DNA of 64,000 bases from Schistocephalus solidus (GCA_017591395.1 WEDG01000190.1:62001-126000), one strand, 5' to 3'; counted from the stretch's first letter, positions 13,690-57,658 are shown. Numbers and translations: made by a program. The notes: a model not told the origin generated them from the letters alone.

Positions 13690-14290
13690 GCTTTACTAGC
13701 TTGACGTTTCGGATTCTCACTCAGATCCATCATCAGAGACAGAGTCAGATAAGGGCATTGGATTGCCCAGGTGTTATAGTATTTATAGGATACATTTGCT
13801 AGGCCACTTAATGCCTGTCACAATTGGCAGCTGCCGAAGGCATCGCAGATAGCTGCACGTTGTGTGATAATTGTCTGATCGGTCTGATGTTGCAGTATGC
13901 AGTTGCCGTGTCGTTGCTGTGCCCCTGCGTGCCTGTCAAGATTATTGCGTTCCACGCTAATCGCACGTGGTTGCATGTGGTACGATGATGGCCCGCAGTC
14001 AAGCTGCCAACGACCGGATTTCGCCTTCCATGTGAGCTCTTGTGCAATTTGACGCACAGACATTGGCATCAGGAACAGTGATCATCTGCACGTTCTCTAC
14101 GTGACTAAGTTCTTTTCCCAAGCAAATTCTCAGCACAGAATATTGAGCGGGGAGGTCATTGCGCTTGTTGATTGATTGGAGGCCGAGAAAGTTAAATCTC
14201 CCTGGTAACACCTGCCTACCCTCTGCCCGTGTACCGATGAAAGTTGGTTCAAAGCAAACAGATGATACGTTGCTAGCCAAAATATTCAGG
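13690..14290 (-). mobile_element. Penelope-like element 3' end with hammerhead-like terminus
   Basis: On the minus strand the first part (14,290 down to about 14,100) keeps words of the PLE C-terminal tail, such as 'LQSINKRNDLPAQYSVLRIC', broken by stops and frameshifts. The untranslated tail that follows ends at about 13,700 in a sequence with hammerhead-ribozyme boxes (separate entry). The RT domain is absent, so this is a 5'-truncated copy. Confidence 0.5.
13703..13736 (-). ncRNA. Hammerhead-ribozyme-like motif in a PLE terminus
   Basis: On the minus strand the order is CTGATGA (13,736-13,730), a spacer base, GGAT, a ten-base loop, ATCC, GAAAC (13,710-13,706), then GTC (13,705-13,703). 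CTGANGA and GAAA are the two invariant core boxes of the hammerhead fold, and GGAT/ATCC forms stem II. PLEs are known to carry hammerhead motifs in their terminal repeats, which matches the position here. One unpaired base between CTGATGA and stem II is unusual, and stems I and III were not resolved by eye. Confidence 0.6.
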
Positions 14291-14304
14291 ATATTGGTGA
14301 AAAG

Positions 14305-14415
14305 GTGCTCACCGATCGGTTACGGGACTCACTCGTCCCGTTCTGCTTGTCGCTCGCTCTCTCTGGAGCCCCACCAACCGCCCCAAAGCGGGAAACTGAA
14401 ACATTCTATGGCTTT
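14305..14415. repeat. Dispersed repeat fragment (SINE-tail-like)
   Basis: The segment 'ctcaccgatcggttacggga' followed by 'ctcactcgtcccgttctgc' and 'gagccccacca' recurs with changes at 33,275-33,375. Its first words also recur at 31,395-31,440, 46,214-46,235, 35,938 and 58,905. At the last two places they are part of tRNA-derived SINE copies, so this is probably a SINE tail. Confidence 0.45.
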
Positions 14416-14420
14416 AGAGA

Positions 14421-15579
14421 CACAAAATTGAATGATGAGTGAATATTTTTACACGAGTTCCGGCCGCCTGTCACTCGAATGCCTTCTATTTCCGTCGCAG
14501 ATAGCGGAGGGATCGCAATGATTGGAAGGCGGCAGCCAAACCGATGTGCTGGCTTAGTAAATTTTTAGTCATCATAGATTAACCTAAAGGAAGCAATATT
14601 TCAGGCAGCGTGTTACAACTGTAGCTGTTTCAGTATGCGCAAGGGAAATACCTAAACTCCACACTCGTGTGTATATCAAAGACGATGGTATGATTTTCAA
14701 GTGTGCCTCCATATGAAATCGGTTTCGTTTTTGTGTAAATTTTCTCTGCTCCCTCAGATTAGCGCATTTTCACTTTGGGCTCAATAACAGGAAGATTTTC
14801 CTCAGGGTAAATGTTCATGATAATTAACTTTTGCCACTGGTAGCACCAAGAAAGTCTTGGGAAGAGGGATCGTCAACTAGATCTCTCTTGCTATCAACCC
14901 AATGCTCCATCTGTTACGCCATGGAACCGCTTTTGCGTATTTAAACATGGCTACTGGAAACTCCAGTATGCCCTCAAAGCAGCAATGAACAGCTAAACTT
15001 AGATGATGTGTTTTAATTCAGGAATGGAATTGTCGGAATACTGACTTTTTACTGCGACGTTTACATAGAGGAGGTGCCTAATTTTATGAAATTCTTCTTT
15101 CTGATTCACAATAGAAATGGATACGTTATTTGAAAATTTTGCAGAAATTGTGGTGGCTCTTCGGCTTTAACTATCAACGGTTTCATTTAAACCGTCGGCC
15201 CGATGCAATACATTTCAAATATTTTATAAAATACCAGGAAAAGGGTGGGATTAAGAAACTTATGTCATTTCAACTGCCTCAACTTCTTTCCCTAAAGGCG
15301 TCCGTAGTTCTTGAATGTGTGCAAGAATGGCTGTGGAAGAATCGACGTCCCATACAATCATATGTCTGCAGCCTGTGGATATTTGACCATAATTCATGCT
15401 GAAGAATTTTCTCAAATTTTTCTTGACGGGGGTTTTAAAGTGTGTAGTTTGAGTTGGCTGGTTTGGGAAAGGCTCTTACCAACTTATGAAAAACGCAAAT
15501 CAAGAACTCTCTGTCTTTGGAGTCCTTAGGGCATTGCAAGCAATGGCGTTGTCGATGGCACTCATCATAGTAGTGGAAC
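14421..15579. other. Intergenic, no gene seen
   Basis: Two overlapping open frames around 15,130-15,530 have no recognisable motif and no bias that sets them apart from background. They are left uncalled. Confidence 0.4.
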
Positions 15580-15871
<292 letters not shown>

Positions 15872-18789
15872 GGTGAGATCGTAACCCGTAACAGGCGTTT
15901 GGTACATGTAAGGGAAATCACGTTATGGGGGAACATATAGATGGACTAGATAGCATTGTGCTTCACTGCTCCTGCTCCCGGATAGGGTCATCTTGACATC
16001 GTCTTGCCATCGAAACTAGCTTGATGAGGAATGAAAGAGTGGGATAGACGCAGCGTAGGTCTGCCTTACCAATCGCTAGGTTGCGTAAGAGTCACTCGTG
16101 CTGCACCCAGTGCTTTCGGCTCACTGTTTAGACGCCGCTTGAGAGGTTGGGACTATTTACTATGCGTTAAAGGTCAGTATAATAAATTGTGGGGAGATTC
16201 TTTTGAGATAAAGTTAAGTTTCCCTAGAGCATTTTCATCTTTTGACGAAGAGTACAAGAAAGAAGATGCAATTATCACAGTTTAACGTTCGGAAGCTTAA
16301 CATTTAATTGTGTAATGATGGGGCCCTCTGGGCCTTCAATATACAATTTATTTATTTATTTACTCAAACAACCCATCCAAGGTGCGATTAAGGTGCACAT
16401 CGAGTTATGATAGGTTTCAGAGGGGCTTGCCTACGGCAGCCAATGTTGAAGGAGGAAAAAGAAGAAGAAGAGCACAGATTTCTAGGAATACGGGCAATTG
16501 GTTAAACGGTTTTTGCTTTACGATGGGGCGTTGCACGGTGAGCCGTGGTGGTTACCCCCTCATAGTGAGCGTCTAGGTCAAGGTGGCGGTGAAAACTGTA
16601 GAGTACTGGAGAGTACCGAGTTTCAAGAACTTATCTCCTTCGTTTGGCGCTGGCCATGGGGTTAACTTCCGTATCGTCATACTTAATTAAGTGGCTGCAG
16701 TCCAGTGCATGCCCACGGCTAAAGTATATGGATTTGCGAAGATGTACAGCGGCTCAGCAGGATTCTAATATCTCTGAAACAATATTTCTAATGGGGTTCG
16801 GAGATTTTTGGCTGTCTGATGGCGGAGTTATTTCTTTACAGATATGTATGTTTGACCGAAATGGCGGGTTAAGATCAGTTTGTTCCTTCCTAGCTAGATG
16901 GATCCTGTTACAATATGTATGCTCCGTTTAGAGGACACTTTGGACGCAGCGTTATTTTTGAACTGCAGGATGGTTTCTTCTGTAATTTGGTATGATCTCA
17001 GTAGTATTTTTATCCCATGGACGCCCCGTGTGCGTCCAACATCCTCCAGCCTTTGTATGCTATCATGTAGAAACCGCAGTATAGCTCATACTCACTCTTC
17101 ACAAACTACACTTTTTACCTAGGTTGTTAGCATTCAGTCCCTGGTGCATTTCCCTATGGTGACATAGATGATATCCACGTAGCGAAATAACATTTTGATT
17201 CGAGAATTTTGACTGATAGTTGCAGTAAAATTAGTTCAGCCAGTAGTTTAGATCATGGCGAACCCAGTGGGGTTTACTTAACATGGGATAAGACTCATAA
17301 TAGATCCGACAGTAATTCCTAAGGCGGACATTGAGCATTTTTGAAATACGATCTATTAGTATCCAACCAAGTTTGGCATAAAAGAGTTAAGCTAAGCTGT
17401 AAAGTTCAAAGGCATGTGGTAATGATAAAAGCAAGACAACATCGTCAATAGACAGGATATATTAATCAGGACTTATATTTAGGTTTTAGAGTAGATATCC
17501 TTACTCAGGCATCGTCGTGATCGGAAATTGAATGAGTAGTTAAGCGTACATTTTGTCCTGGTCTTTTGATTTTTCGACTGGATTTAAGGTCCAGAATGCC
17601 TTTTACTAAAGAAATCTGCATGCTCCTTTCACTTTATCGAAGAGAAAAGGTAGGATTAGGGCGAAATTGGAGGTTTTCGTAATCCAAGAACTTGCCTTTG
17701 CTATTTCATATCGCAGAATGAAAATGATTCTTTATTGTGTTGTGCTATAAATTATGATTAATATAAACAAGTTTTCAAATGAATCCCTTCTGAGACAGGA
17801 AAATCAGGTAAATGGAGGTGTGAGGAAATGAGGAACAAACTCAGCTTTAAAATTAATTTTTCAAATCCCCGATGTTTTTGCCAGAAAAAGGCAGAGCTAA
17901 ACTTGTCTGCCTGTATTTTGCTTTACCGCACCGAGAACTGGGATGTAAACAAATATATATTACCGGAAGCCGTGAAATGTTGTCACTTTTCCGTGCCAGG
18001 CCACGCCATTTTAATGTCAAAGCATTTTCTGTCGGACGTTGACTTCGAGCGTATCCAGAAAGCAGCAGCCGAAGGGCTGCGCATGAGTCATTGGCTAGTA
18101 TTTTTGATATAAGCCAGGCCACACTGTCGATAATTATTAACTATAAAACAGTTCCTTGAATACAGCAAGGTAGACCAAAAGGGTCCACAATCAAACAGGA
18201 CGACTATTTTATTCGGTGTAAACTAAAAAGATACCAATATATGTCCCTTAGGACTATTCCGAAAGAACCTTTGTCAATGTTCTATCTTTGCTTAACCAGA
18301 AAAAGGATGAAGGACTTCGGCCTTCATTAGAAGACTGCAATGATAAAGTCATTTTTTAAGTATGAAACTAATTTATGAAAGTTTTTTATTTGCTCAGGAA
18401 TATATTAATAACAACCTTCCGGTTTGGGAAGGCATTTACTTTTGTGATTAAGTCTTTTTTTAGATAAGACTCAAAAGTCGGCTCAGGTAGTCATATATGG
18501 AGAGAACTTCCCCGAGAGCACACTAAATGGGCAGCAACTGTCAAGTAGTGTCGATGACTGAGGATTTAAATGACTGCCAAATTCGGAGAGCGACCGATCT
18601 GGCGCTTGCCAAAAGAGACTTGTAATAGCAAGATGTTCATCGGCATCGTAAAGGATACCTCAGGTAACAACGTCGCCGATTGGACACAATAATGATGCAA
18701 GATAATGCCCTTGTTCACCGATCAAAGGAGGTTTGATTCGAATTTAGCTTATACCTATTATCTTATATTTAGATAACAGCGAGCCTTTC
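15872..18789. other. Intergenic with a retroelement-type tail
   Basis: No gene was seen. At 16,318-16,372 the sequence 'atggggccctctgggcc' followed by an A/T stretch ending in (ATTT)n resembles the 3' end of a retroelement. A similar 'gagggctcccaaggggtgc' plus (ATA)n tail occurs at 19,800-19,845. Other open frames (16,382, 16,644, 17,828) lack motifs. Confidence 0.4.
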
Positions 18790-19400
18790 CGTCTCCGGTC
18801 TCCGAATAATTTTTATTCCTACAAGCCGTCCTGACCTTAGTTGCCTTTTCTTTCTGATTGCTGCAATGATTTTGGATGCATTTTATGATTGTTCTCTTAC
18901 GGTTTCCTTTGTGAGCCAACGATATTTTCCTTTGAAAACTGAGAAGCTGCTGTGTCCGTCACCCTCCTGTTAACCGTTTTTTTCGCAATTTGCTGTTAGA
19001 GCTTCGTATGATGGGCACATCAAGGTAGGTGCAGTCGCTCTCCCTTTCCTTTTCTATCGTTAATTACCTATCTGGGAAGGTTGACCTGTTTGGATTGAGG
19101 AAATATTGGAAAATTTTCGTCTTGATGATAGAAAACAAGTCATCAACGTAACGGCGACAGAGGATTGACACCTGCGGGCTAAATTCAATCATTTCCAACT
19201 CTATAAGGACAATTCAGCCACTAAAACAGGGACTGCTGAAGACATTTAAGTTCTTGTGATCTGTTTTTACGTTCCTACTACAAATTTTAAAAGGTTTCAA
19301 ATAGCCTAATGAATTGCTCACTATTCAATTAGCTCGGGTTTCGTAGTATAAGTCTCAAAGATTCATGCGCAAAACTTTTTGCATCAAACTCGGTGAGATT
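18790..19400 (-). mobile_element. Penelope-like element fragment with YVDD reverse transcriptase core
   Basis: On the minus strand a frame reads 'LEMIEFSPQVSILCRRYVDD' followed by 'LFSIIKTK'. The YVDD catalytic box lies at 19,150-19,139. Downstream it continues to a 'TIEKERESDCTYLDVPI' segment, equivalent to the (E)KExxxxLPFLDVLI box that follows the YxDD motif in PLEs. Stops interrupt the frame before and after this block. No GIY-YIG part was recognised. Confidence 0.65.
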
Positions 19401-20569
19401 GATGTGAATAATAATGTCAAGACGAAAAAGACCAAAATTTCGTCCGATTGAATCCTCTGACCCTGGAGGTCTACAAGAAATTAGAGGGCTGGACGGACTG
19501 AAGATGTTGAATTTCCTTGGAGAAAATTCATTTCGAGTACATTTGTTTTGCCATACTATAGTTGGGGCTGTCCATTCCTTAAAACCAATAATGCATATGG
19601 GAAGAGAAAACGGACACAGTCAAGCAGAATGTTGAGGCGAAGCGGGAGTCAATAAGCCCCTAAAAGGCAGAAGTAAGTCGTACATCTGAAAGTAAAGTTT
19701 ATTATTTCAGAAGACGTTAAAGCTTAGGTTCCATAACCCATGTGAAGTGAATGTCCAGGAGGGGACAGGTTTTGGTTATATGAAATGTCTCCCAACCGTC
19801 TGAGGGCTCCCAAGGGGTGCTATAATAATAATAATTAAACTATTGATTTATTTACTTATATGCTAGTCATATTAATTCAATTCGAAAATTTTTCTATTCT
19901 TAGGCTTGACTCTGTAAGCCTGTATCGGCCACAGCAGTTATATCCTCGCAACAGCTTCAAGTTACGGATCAAACCTAAGTATGGCAGCTTGTTTTTTCGC
20001 AAGACTGGAGTATGTGTATATGTCCTAGCCTAATTCGGTTACAGCACAAGGTGAATGGTCTAATACATACATGCACATATAAGGCTTGATTTTTCATGCA
20101 AAATACCTTAATCGTCATTACAAATAAATGGTATATAGAACTATGACAGCGCTTACTCTCGTTCAATATATATTTTACTCTATGCTATGGTCAGGGTAGT
20201 ACTGGCCTGAACACATGTTCACAGTAACATCTTTGGAGTGATTTCTGGACTTATCAGCCATCATTCGCATGGGTATGGCTACATCTATTGTAGGAATTCC
20301 TATTAGGTTCAACTTAATGTCTGTGCTTTCAAAGGGACTAGGAAGGCAGAAAATCACTTTCAGTAGTAAGATATAAATTTACACAACAGCAGAAATCGGT
20401 CTTTTTGGGAACTGCGACCTTCGAAACAAACTTTCTGCACGGAAACGCGATCAATAGCATCTATGATTCCATTCAGCTCAGTTCAGTGTATCTGAGTGAA
20501 ATAGGGTTAAGTTTTTGAACTCGCCTTTTGTCACATAAAAATCGTAAGACGTTGAAGTTAAGTAGTCAC
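19401..20569. other. Intergenic, no gene seen
   Basis: No motif-bearing frame was found. A retroelement-like tail with ATA repeats lies at 19,800-19,845. The remainder is unremarkable AT-rich DNA. Confidence 0.4.
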
Positions 20570-21760
20570 ATGGTCTTGGTGGTACTGCAACACATGTATG
20601 TTAAGCCGATGTTTGAATGCCTCCACACACTGGGACATTACAATCGCCTCAGGTAGGTTATTCCACGATTCCACGGCCTGGTTTGAGAAAAAATGCTACC
20701 AAGCGTCCAATCTTCCTTGGGGCACACGTCGTTTGAATGGATGGCCTCGGAGATTAGTCGTAGTGTCAAGTGGAAAACATTTATCACACAGGAGGCTGCA
20801 ATCCATGCCAAGCACGATACGAAAGGTTTTTATCAAGTCTCCGCGCAACTGCCTAAAACTCAGAGGATAGCGCTTTAGGTTATTTAGGCGAATCTAATAT
20901 GGCAGTTCACCTTGACTTCTTATTAATTTTGTGGCTATCCGCTGCACATTTTCCAGCAGGTTGTAATCTTACTGGGTCCAGGCAGGCTTGGATCGCATAT
21001 TCAAGACGTGGCCTTACAAACGTACTAAACTACCTAAGAAAAACAGGCTTCAGAACTTTAACAACCTGCTTGATAGCGTACAGTATTGAATTGGTGGATT
21101 TAGCCCCCTTGCAATATTTCGTAGAAGGCTTCAGGTTACCTGTCATTAAATCGCCGAGATCCTTCTGTGTTTCTGCTTCTTGGAGTGGCATAACGTTCAG
21201 ATAGTAGGGTCGCGTATCAGTGACCTTATTTCGATTTCCCAGACGTAACAGGGCGCATTTGTTTCAGTTGAAGGACAAGAGCAATCTGCGGTACCACTCG
21301 TCTAATTGACGAAGATTTTCTTGGGAATTGTCTCCCTCGGCATCATTGTGGATGACTTTCCAGATTTTTATGCGTCCATGAGCATAGAAAAGTCACAGTC
21401 ATTAATGAAAAAGAGAAATAGGATCGGTCCGAGCACTGACCCTCGGGGGATTCCACTCTCGATGACTGTGCGCCTTGATCGCGCTCCGCCTACACAGACC
21501 ATTCTGGAACGACTTACGAGAAAATACTCGATCCACGTAAGAAATTTACCTCTCATACCCAACATTTTCAACTTGTAAAGGAGACGCTGGTTCGGAACAA
21601 TATTGAGGGCCTTCTGGAATTAAATTTAAACCATATCGATAGTATCTTTTTGCATCGATCGCTTTCATACAGCTTTGCGTCGCCTAACACACGATCTTCC
21701 CCTATGAAAGCCGTATTTGCATTAGATAACAGGTTATGGGTTTTTAAATAAATCATTAAT
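20570..21760 (-). mobile_element. LINE (CR1/Jockey-like) reverse transcriptase, broken
   Basis: Reading the minus strand from 21,760 downward gives RT segments in order. A 'NLLSNA' start comes first, then 'FLTWIEYFLVSRSRMVCVGG', then the template-handling box 'SGIPRGSVLGPILFLFFIND'. After a deletion that removes the YADD box, the sequence continues as 'KCALLRLGNRNKV', 'FSTFVRPRLEYAIQAWTQ', a 'RQLRGDLIKTFRI' segment and a terminal 'AVESWNNLPEAIVMS' box near 20,650. Frames change several times and stops are frequent. This is a near-complete C-terminal half of a dead element. Confidence 0.75.
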
Positions 21761-22159
21761 TACTTTTACCTTTTTGGCTTACTCGCCTACTATTATTCCG
21801 TTCTATTTCCGTTTTATGATTAATTTTGTTCTCTTGATTGGAATTTTGGTGCCAAAGTACTCACTACATTTTTAACCCTAATATAAGATGATATCGCTCT
21901 GATATATTGAAATCTCGACATGTCGAGTTACGAAATTGCGTGTGCTCATTGTTCAATCGATTTTCAGCCTCTGAGCTGTGATTGGTTGGCTGGCTGATAG
22001 TGTGGGCTTGAGCGTGCGCGGGAAACGCACCATAACATTTTTCTCTGCCGTGGCGTGCGCGCTCGTGAGTATACATCTGCCTGCTCTTGAGACCCACCCA
22101 TTTGTGCATTTACATTCCTTTTCAGTTTACTATATTGATTTTTTTCTATTAACCTTGTC
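21761..22159. other. Spacer, no gene seen
   Basis: AT-rich at first, then GC-richer from about 22,000. Overlapping frames on both strands show no family motif. Confidence 0.35.
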
Positions 22160-22171
22160 GAAATTTTAGCA

Positions 22172-22700
22172 GGCCTGTAAGACGACAATAAGAAGGCATA
22201 TTGCCGGCGATGCGGCGGAAACATGCCAGGAATTTACTGAGGAAGTGTACAGGTACAGATGCAAGCGCGTAAAAGCTGATGAGGAAAGCACATCAGCACC
22301 GTCAAGCGAACGAACTTGGATGGATGTGCCCCTAGATGCACATAATTCATCGGTGTGGTCAAATGCAGTTGAGCGCACGGATGACAGCGACGGATATAGC
22401 ACTTCGTCGTCAGAGAAGAACGAAACAGCACAGGGAGTTGTATGCCCTCGCAGACCTCGATTAGGGATAGGGTTAGGGAATGGGCTATTAAATAAAATAT
22501 TGCCCATAGCGTTCTGGAAATTTTCAAATCACTGGTCCCTGACATGCCTACGGACCCCCGAACCCTGAATAGGGTTTCATGCAGCGTCAGAGTTGTAAAA
22601 ATGGGAAGTGGGGAGTATGTTCACATAGGGTTGGGGGCAAAATTCAGCGACTCCTTGAGAAGAAATGGATTCTCGCACGTGAGGTTGACCTCAAGCTGTT
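22172..22700 (+). pseudogene. Broken transposase-related gene (N-terminal part)
   Basis: From about 22,172 the + strand is open for about 90 codons, with an acidic, Ser-rich stretch (DDSDGYSTSSSEK). A frameshift near 22,460 then leads into 'RVREWAIK', a TAA at 22,493-22,495, and 'NIAHSVLEIFKSLVPDMPTD' followed by 'PRTL'. A 'GSGEYVHIGLGAKF' segment comes next. The order (L)xxWAxxxNIxHxxLxxLLxIL, P(x)DARTLLxTP, GxYxHxGL is typical of the first part of a widespread transposase-domain protein family in animals. Restoring the frame is not possible without an edit, so this is called a pseudogene. No DDE region follows in the window. Confidence 0.5.
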
Positions 22701-22770
22701 GCCCCACGCCCCACACTTCAGTAATACTGAATTCCAAAGCAACAATCCACTACTCTTTTTTTGTAACAAT

Positions 22771-25700
22771 TGAATGGTAGTAACTATCTGTTAATTCTCA
22801 ATACACACATCACTTCGACGTTAAGTTTTTGTAAATGTGTTAAAATTGAGTGTTCTTGTTGCCGCGTTTTAAAAGACAAGAAAAGTGCACTGTAAGCCTA
22901 AACGCGCACTGCCTGCTAATTGGTAGGTATTTATTTTCTCTTATTCACTCTGGTATGCTGGAAAAAAACGTACACTCACGAATATTGCGCTCATCATTGT
23001 TGAAATGACCATCGATTCATCTTATATTTAACACCATCGCTGTCCCGCCACCTTTTCTATGCCCATCAATTTAACTCGGGAAGTTCTTCCCGATTTCCTG
23101 AATTTTGAATTTTCACGTCATCTTGTACCTTAACTTCTGTCTTTGGTGCAGTCTACCTGGGATATAATTGTTCGCGCCTCATGTACACTCACCGCTCCTT
23201 TCGTTATATCTGGTCCCTCTTTCGTCACTGATGCATTGCCGCCGTTCATTGGAAGTATGCCGCACGCTATTTGCTGATGACTGGTCCGTAGGTAGATGGC
23301 GGGCCGGCGTGGACTAACTTAAGATTTTCCACTTATATCCGAATTTGAACCAAGTGATAGTGAGACTGCTTACGAAATATTTTAAGTATCACCAATAAGC
23401 ATTGCACAATTGAACATATATATGTGGGGGATATCCCCATGCCCCCCCCCCCCCCAACTATTATGCGCATTTTTCAGTTTTTGTTCACTTTCTTCATGGT
23501 TCACTGGCGATTTTTAGGGCACCACCATTTAAGGATTAATTGCAGGGGAACGAGGCTCCGGTACGAAATTCGACGCTGGACAGGATTTACGTGGGACTTA
23601 CGTTCTGCCCCAACGTTCCATATGTCTCCTTCGCATGATCAGGCTCTCTATTGAGGTTTCCCAACTTGTGTGCTCCGCACTGTAGTCCTTCTCTTAGGGA
23701 GTAGCTGTCTATTTTCCTTTGCAGGCACAACGCGTGGGATGACACGTTAACGTATACACTACAAGATGGGTCGTTCCATCTTCACCCGAACGTTCTTCGC
23801 GCACTTGTAGCCCTGATCAGGATCCTTTATAAATTTGCCTCCATTTAGAATGTTTGCCACAAGAAAGTTTATGGTGGATTCATTCTTTGCACAACTGTTT
23901 CTGGTTTTGCTACTCCCGGTAACATTGAGAGAGGTAGTCTTTTTGATAGTTTCGCCGGGTTTGAGGATTGTGTTCATTAATGTTGATTACTTTTCTCCTT
24001 CGGTGCATAAGGAGTCACTTCAAACGGTATCTAAATCCACAGAGCATTATTTGTTTATTTCTCCTGTGAGCTTAAATTATAAAATATCACAAATTATATG
24101 TAAGCCTTTTAGATATGGTACGCTAGAGAACCAAAATGATTACTGGTATATAGAGATCACCATTTGACTTAGTACGATAGTTTTTGACGGAGCGCAGGTC
24201 AGAATGACAGAAGTGTGTGTTGTGACTATCAGTCTTTCACTGCATACCTCAGCGGATTGTTCTCTGGTTTTATGGAATAAAGGCCCGGTGTGGCTGAGAC
24301 ACCTGTGCTCGTGTTTTTGTATCCAGTCTATACCCAAACTGATTTAGACGGCTTCATTATGCACCGCATCGTCAAACGATGACATTTGAGATGTGAAAAG
24401 TTGTACGATGACTTGTAACCAAGATCTTAAAGTTAACCATAAAAGGGTTGAAGAAGTTTACTACGAGTAATTTACTCAACCAACTTTTCGGTTTTTGGCT
24501 CTCAACCTTCAACCAGAAGGCGGTAGTTACAGGCAAGGCCTCATTCAACGTGGGTGCCTTTTGTTATGTCAGTTAAGAGCTTATTCAGATTTAATTAGGA
24601 GCTTCTTCTAATACAACATGAACGTTTTACTCTTGGCTACCTCTTGCATCCACTGTAGACGAACAAAATCCCAATTTTCCGAAAAATTTACCCGCTAGGC
24701 TCGACCTTATGGTAATTGTCAAAAAGTGTCGTCTTCGAAAAATTCGTCATAGATAAATCAGTAATATGTGGTCCATTTGACGCGTACTATCGCCGTGATC
24801 GTCTTCCTGCTGGTTTTATATTTTCTACTTGATTGGCGCGGTAACAATGCAGTTCACTTGCCTGTTTGTTTAGTTAACGTATCTGCTGTGACCATTTGAG
24901 CCTTTTTTGTGATTGGTTGGCTTGGTAGCTCGCTGAATTCCTTCTCGGGCGAAATGGTTGCTGAGCCCTTTCAGTTCATTTGACTGTACGTGATGGTCAC
25001 GTTCTTTGCGGCCATTCTCTCATTAGGACGCAATTCCTGGTAAATCCAAGCAAAACCAGTATTCCCGTTGATTGAAATGACAGAAAAATCTCACGTCCAT
25101 TTTGTGAGTTCTACGTCCGAGGTAAAATACTTCACCTAGAAGATGATTCGTGCATCGGAGGCCTTGGGTATTTTAAATCTGCCCTAAGAGTTTAAGTTTG
25201 TCATCTAATCTTCGTGTTACTATCTTGTCTGCAATTCTCGTCAGGTTTTCCTGACTAGTTTACAGTCGCCGATATTGCAGCTTACTTTATAGGCAACTTT
25301 TCAGATTTTAACAAGCAACACCTCAAGGCTTCCAACAGTTTTCATAGGCAACCTCTACCCATCGCTTGTATGAATTCTCCCACAGAACATGCTGTATACT
25401 ATTATATGTCTATTGTCATGTTTATCCGGCAGTACGTTTACTGTGTTTCTTCCCTCCTGATCAAGTCTGAATTCAACAAACCGTAAGCCTAGGTATTCCA
25501 TGAGTACCTTGAACACCAAAGCATCTTTGAATCGTTTAAGATTAATGATGATACCCTTATATTACTGTAAAGTCCTGAGGATGAATAATCGAAAGCTTAC
25601 GTTCGCCAAACTTGACTTATTGGACCTTAACTTTGATGCGTGATACTTCTTGGACATTTTTAGTCATAATTTGTCAAACCAGTTTCCCAAGCAACTTGGT

Positions 25701-25838
25701 GCTATCCACGACTTGGGATTGGTCAGTCAATTTTCGGTCAACATTAACTTATTAACTGTTATCTTCACCGTCACACCTTTCCTCTTGTGACCCGCCTCTA
25801 ACTACGATTTGTATTTTTCTTCAAAAAGCTGCCCCGTT
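22771..25838. other. Intergenic region upstream of GTF3C3
   Basis: No gene was seen. A run of 14 C lies at about 23,442-23,455, just after a short palindrome (ggggatatcccc) at about 23,427-23,438. The final 50 bp contain a stop (25,788) in the frame of the GTF3C3 start codon, which defines the first usable ATG downstream. A core promoter could not be identified by eye. Confidence 0.4.
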
Positions 25839-56561
<30,723 letters not shown>

Positions 56562-56619
56562 GCCCATTGCCTACATCCCTCCTTCTTCCTCTATGTGTAC
56601 ACTTTGTAAATCTTTTCAC

Positions 56620-56625
56620 AGTAAA
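56620..56625 (+). terminator. Likely poly(A) signal of GTF3C3
   Basis: AGTAAA, a common variant of AATAAA, 59 bp after the stop codon. No canonical AATAAA was seen closer to the stop. Confidence 0.5.
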
Positions 56626-56639
56626 GCCTTGAGCCCCTA

Positions 56640-57658
56640 ACTTTTGCGTGCCTTGAGACGCAGACCAGTCGCAGTTTTCCACCAATTCTACCTTCCGACA
56701 ACGAAATTCCTTCTTTCACATTGTTCGATTCTCTTTCGCTGAAGCTCGGATAGCCAGAGGTTATATGTTCTACGCTGATTCTTTTAATGATCGATTCGAT
56801 TACGTGGCTTGTCGTCCATTGTTTTTTGGCAGTGATGGAACAAGGTTTTTAACTGAGCTGAGCCTGGTTTTTGTGCTTGTCCACCTTCAGTCCAATTGAC
56901 ACAAGGGTCTGGTGAACAACGAGGCTTCTAATTACCTGACACCGATGTGGATGAGGCTTGCGGAGCATCGCTACCATCCTCGCCTCTCTCGCAGCTGCTT
57001 AGTGCGTGAGGGCAAGGTCAGGGATGCATTCAGGTATGGTGGCTGTCCAGCTATCTCCCTGCTCAAATATCTTAGCAGCGCGATTTGACACTAGCAACCC
57101 CCTTCAACCTTAAGCCCGTAAAATCAAAATATGGCAGCATCAGGTAGATATCGCAGGAGGGCATTGTCGTTGTATCCGCGTCGATCACAAATTTCCGTGC
57201 ACTAGACATTCACACGTTTAACCAGGTCCCGTGTCAAGAGCAGAGTCTAGGTAGTCGATTGAAGTGCGGTGGTGTCAGCAAGCTGTTTACTCCGTCGCGG
57301 GTGCTCCCCGTCAACAAAAAGTCATATTTACGTTAAGAACATGATTGCAAGGGAAAACGAGCAGCGAGGTGGAGGGGTGGGAAGTTACATTGATATTTAC
57401 AGATTGAAGTAAAATTTTCGGTTTTACTAAGGAAAAGCAAAACTTCCTGGGCGACGTGAGACCTCACCTCCTGCCACACCATATCCGCGGCGCAGGAGGG
57501 TAAGTGTCCTTCGGCAATAACAGTAGAAACGGTCGTAGGTGATAATAAATATTAATCGAGACTTCTAAGGAGTGATGTTTGCAAGTAGTACATGGCACAG
57601 GAGGGGAATGGAGTGAGGAAAACATATTTCATGGGGTGAGGGAGGAAGTGGAAGTTTT
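56640..57658. other. Convergent intergenic region
   Basis: About 1.0 kb between the 3' ends of GTF3C3 (+) and the DUF3504 gene (-). No gene was seen. A canonical poly(A) signal for the minus-strand gene was not found close to its stop. Confidence 0.5.

Noticed and set aside
17828..18122. Overlapping open frames on both strands of about 90 codons
   Set aside because: No motif on either strand and no splice partner; coincidence of a locally GC-richer stretch is sufficient.
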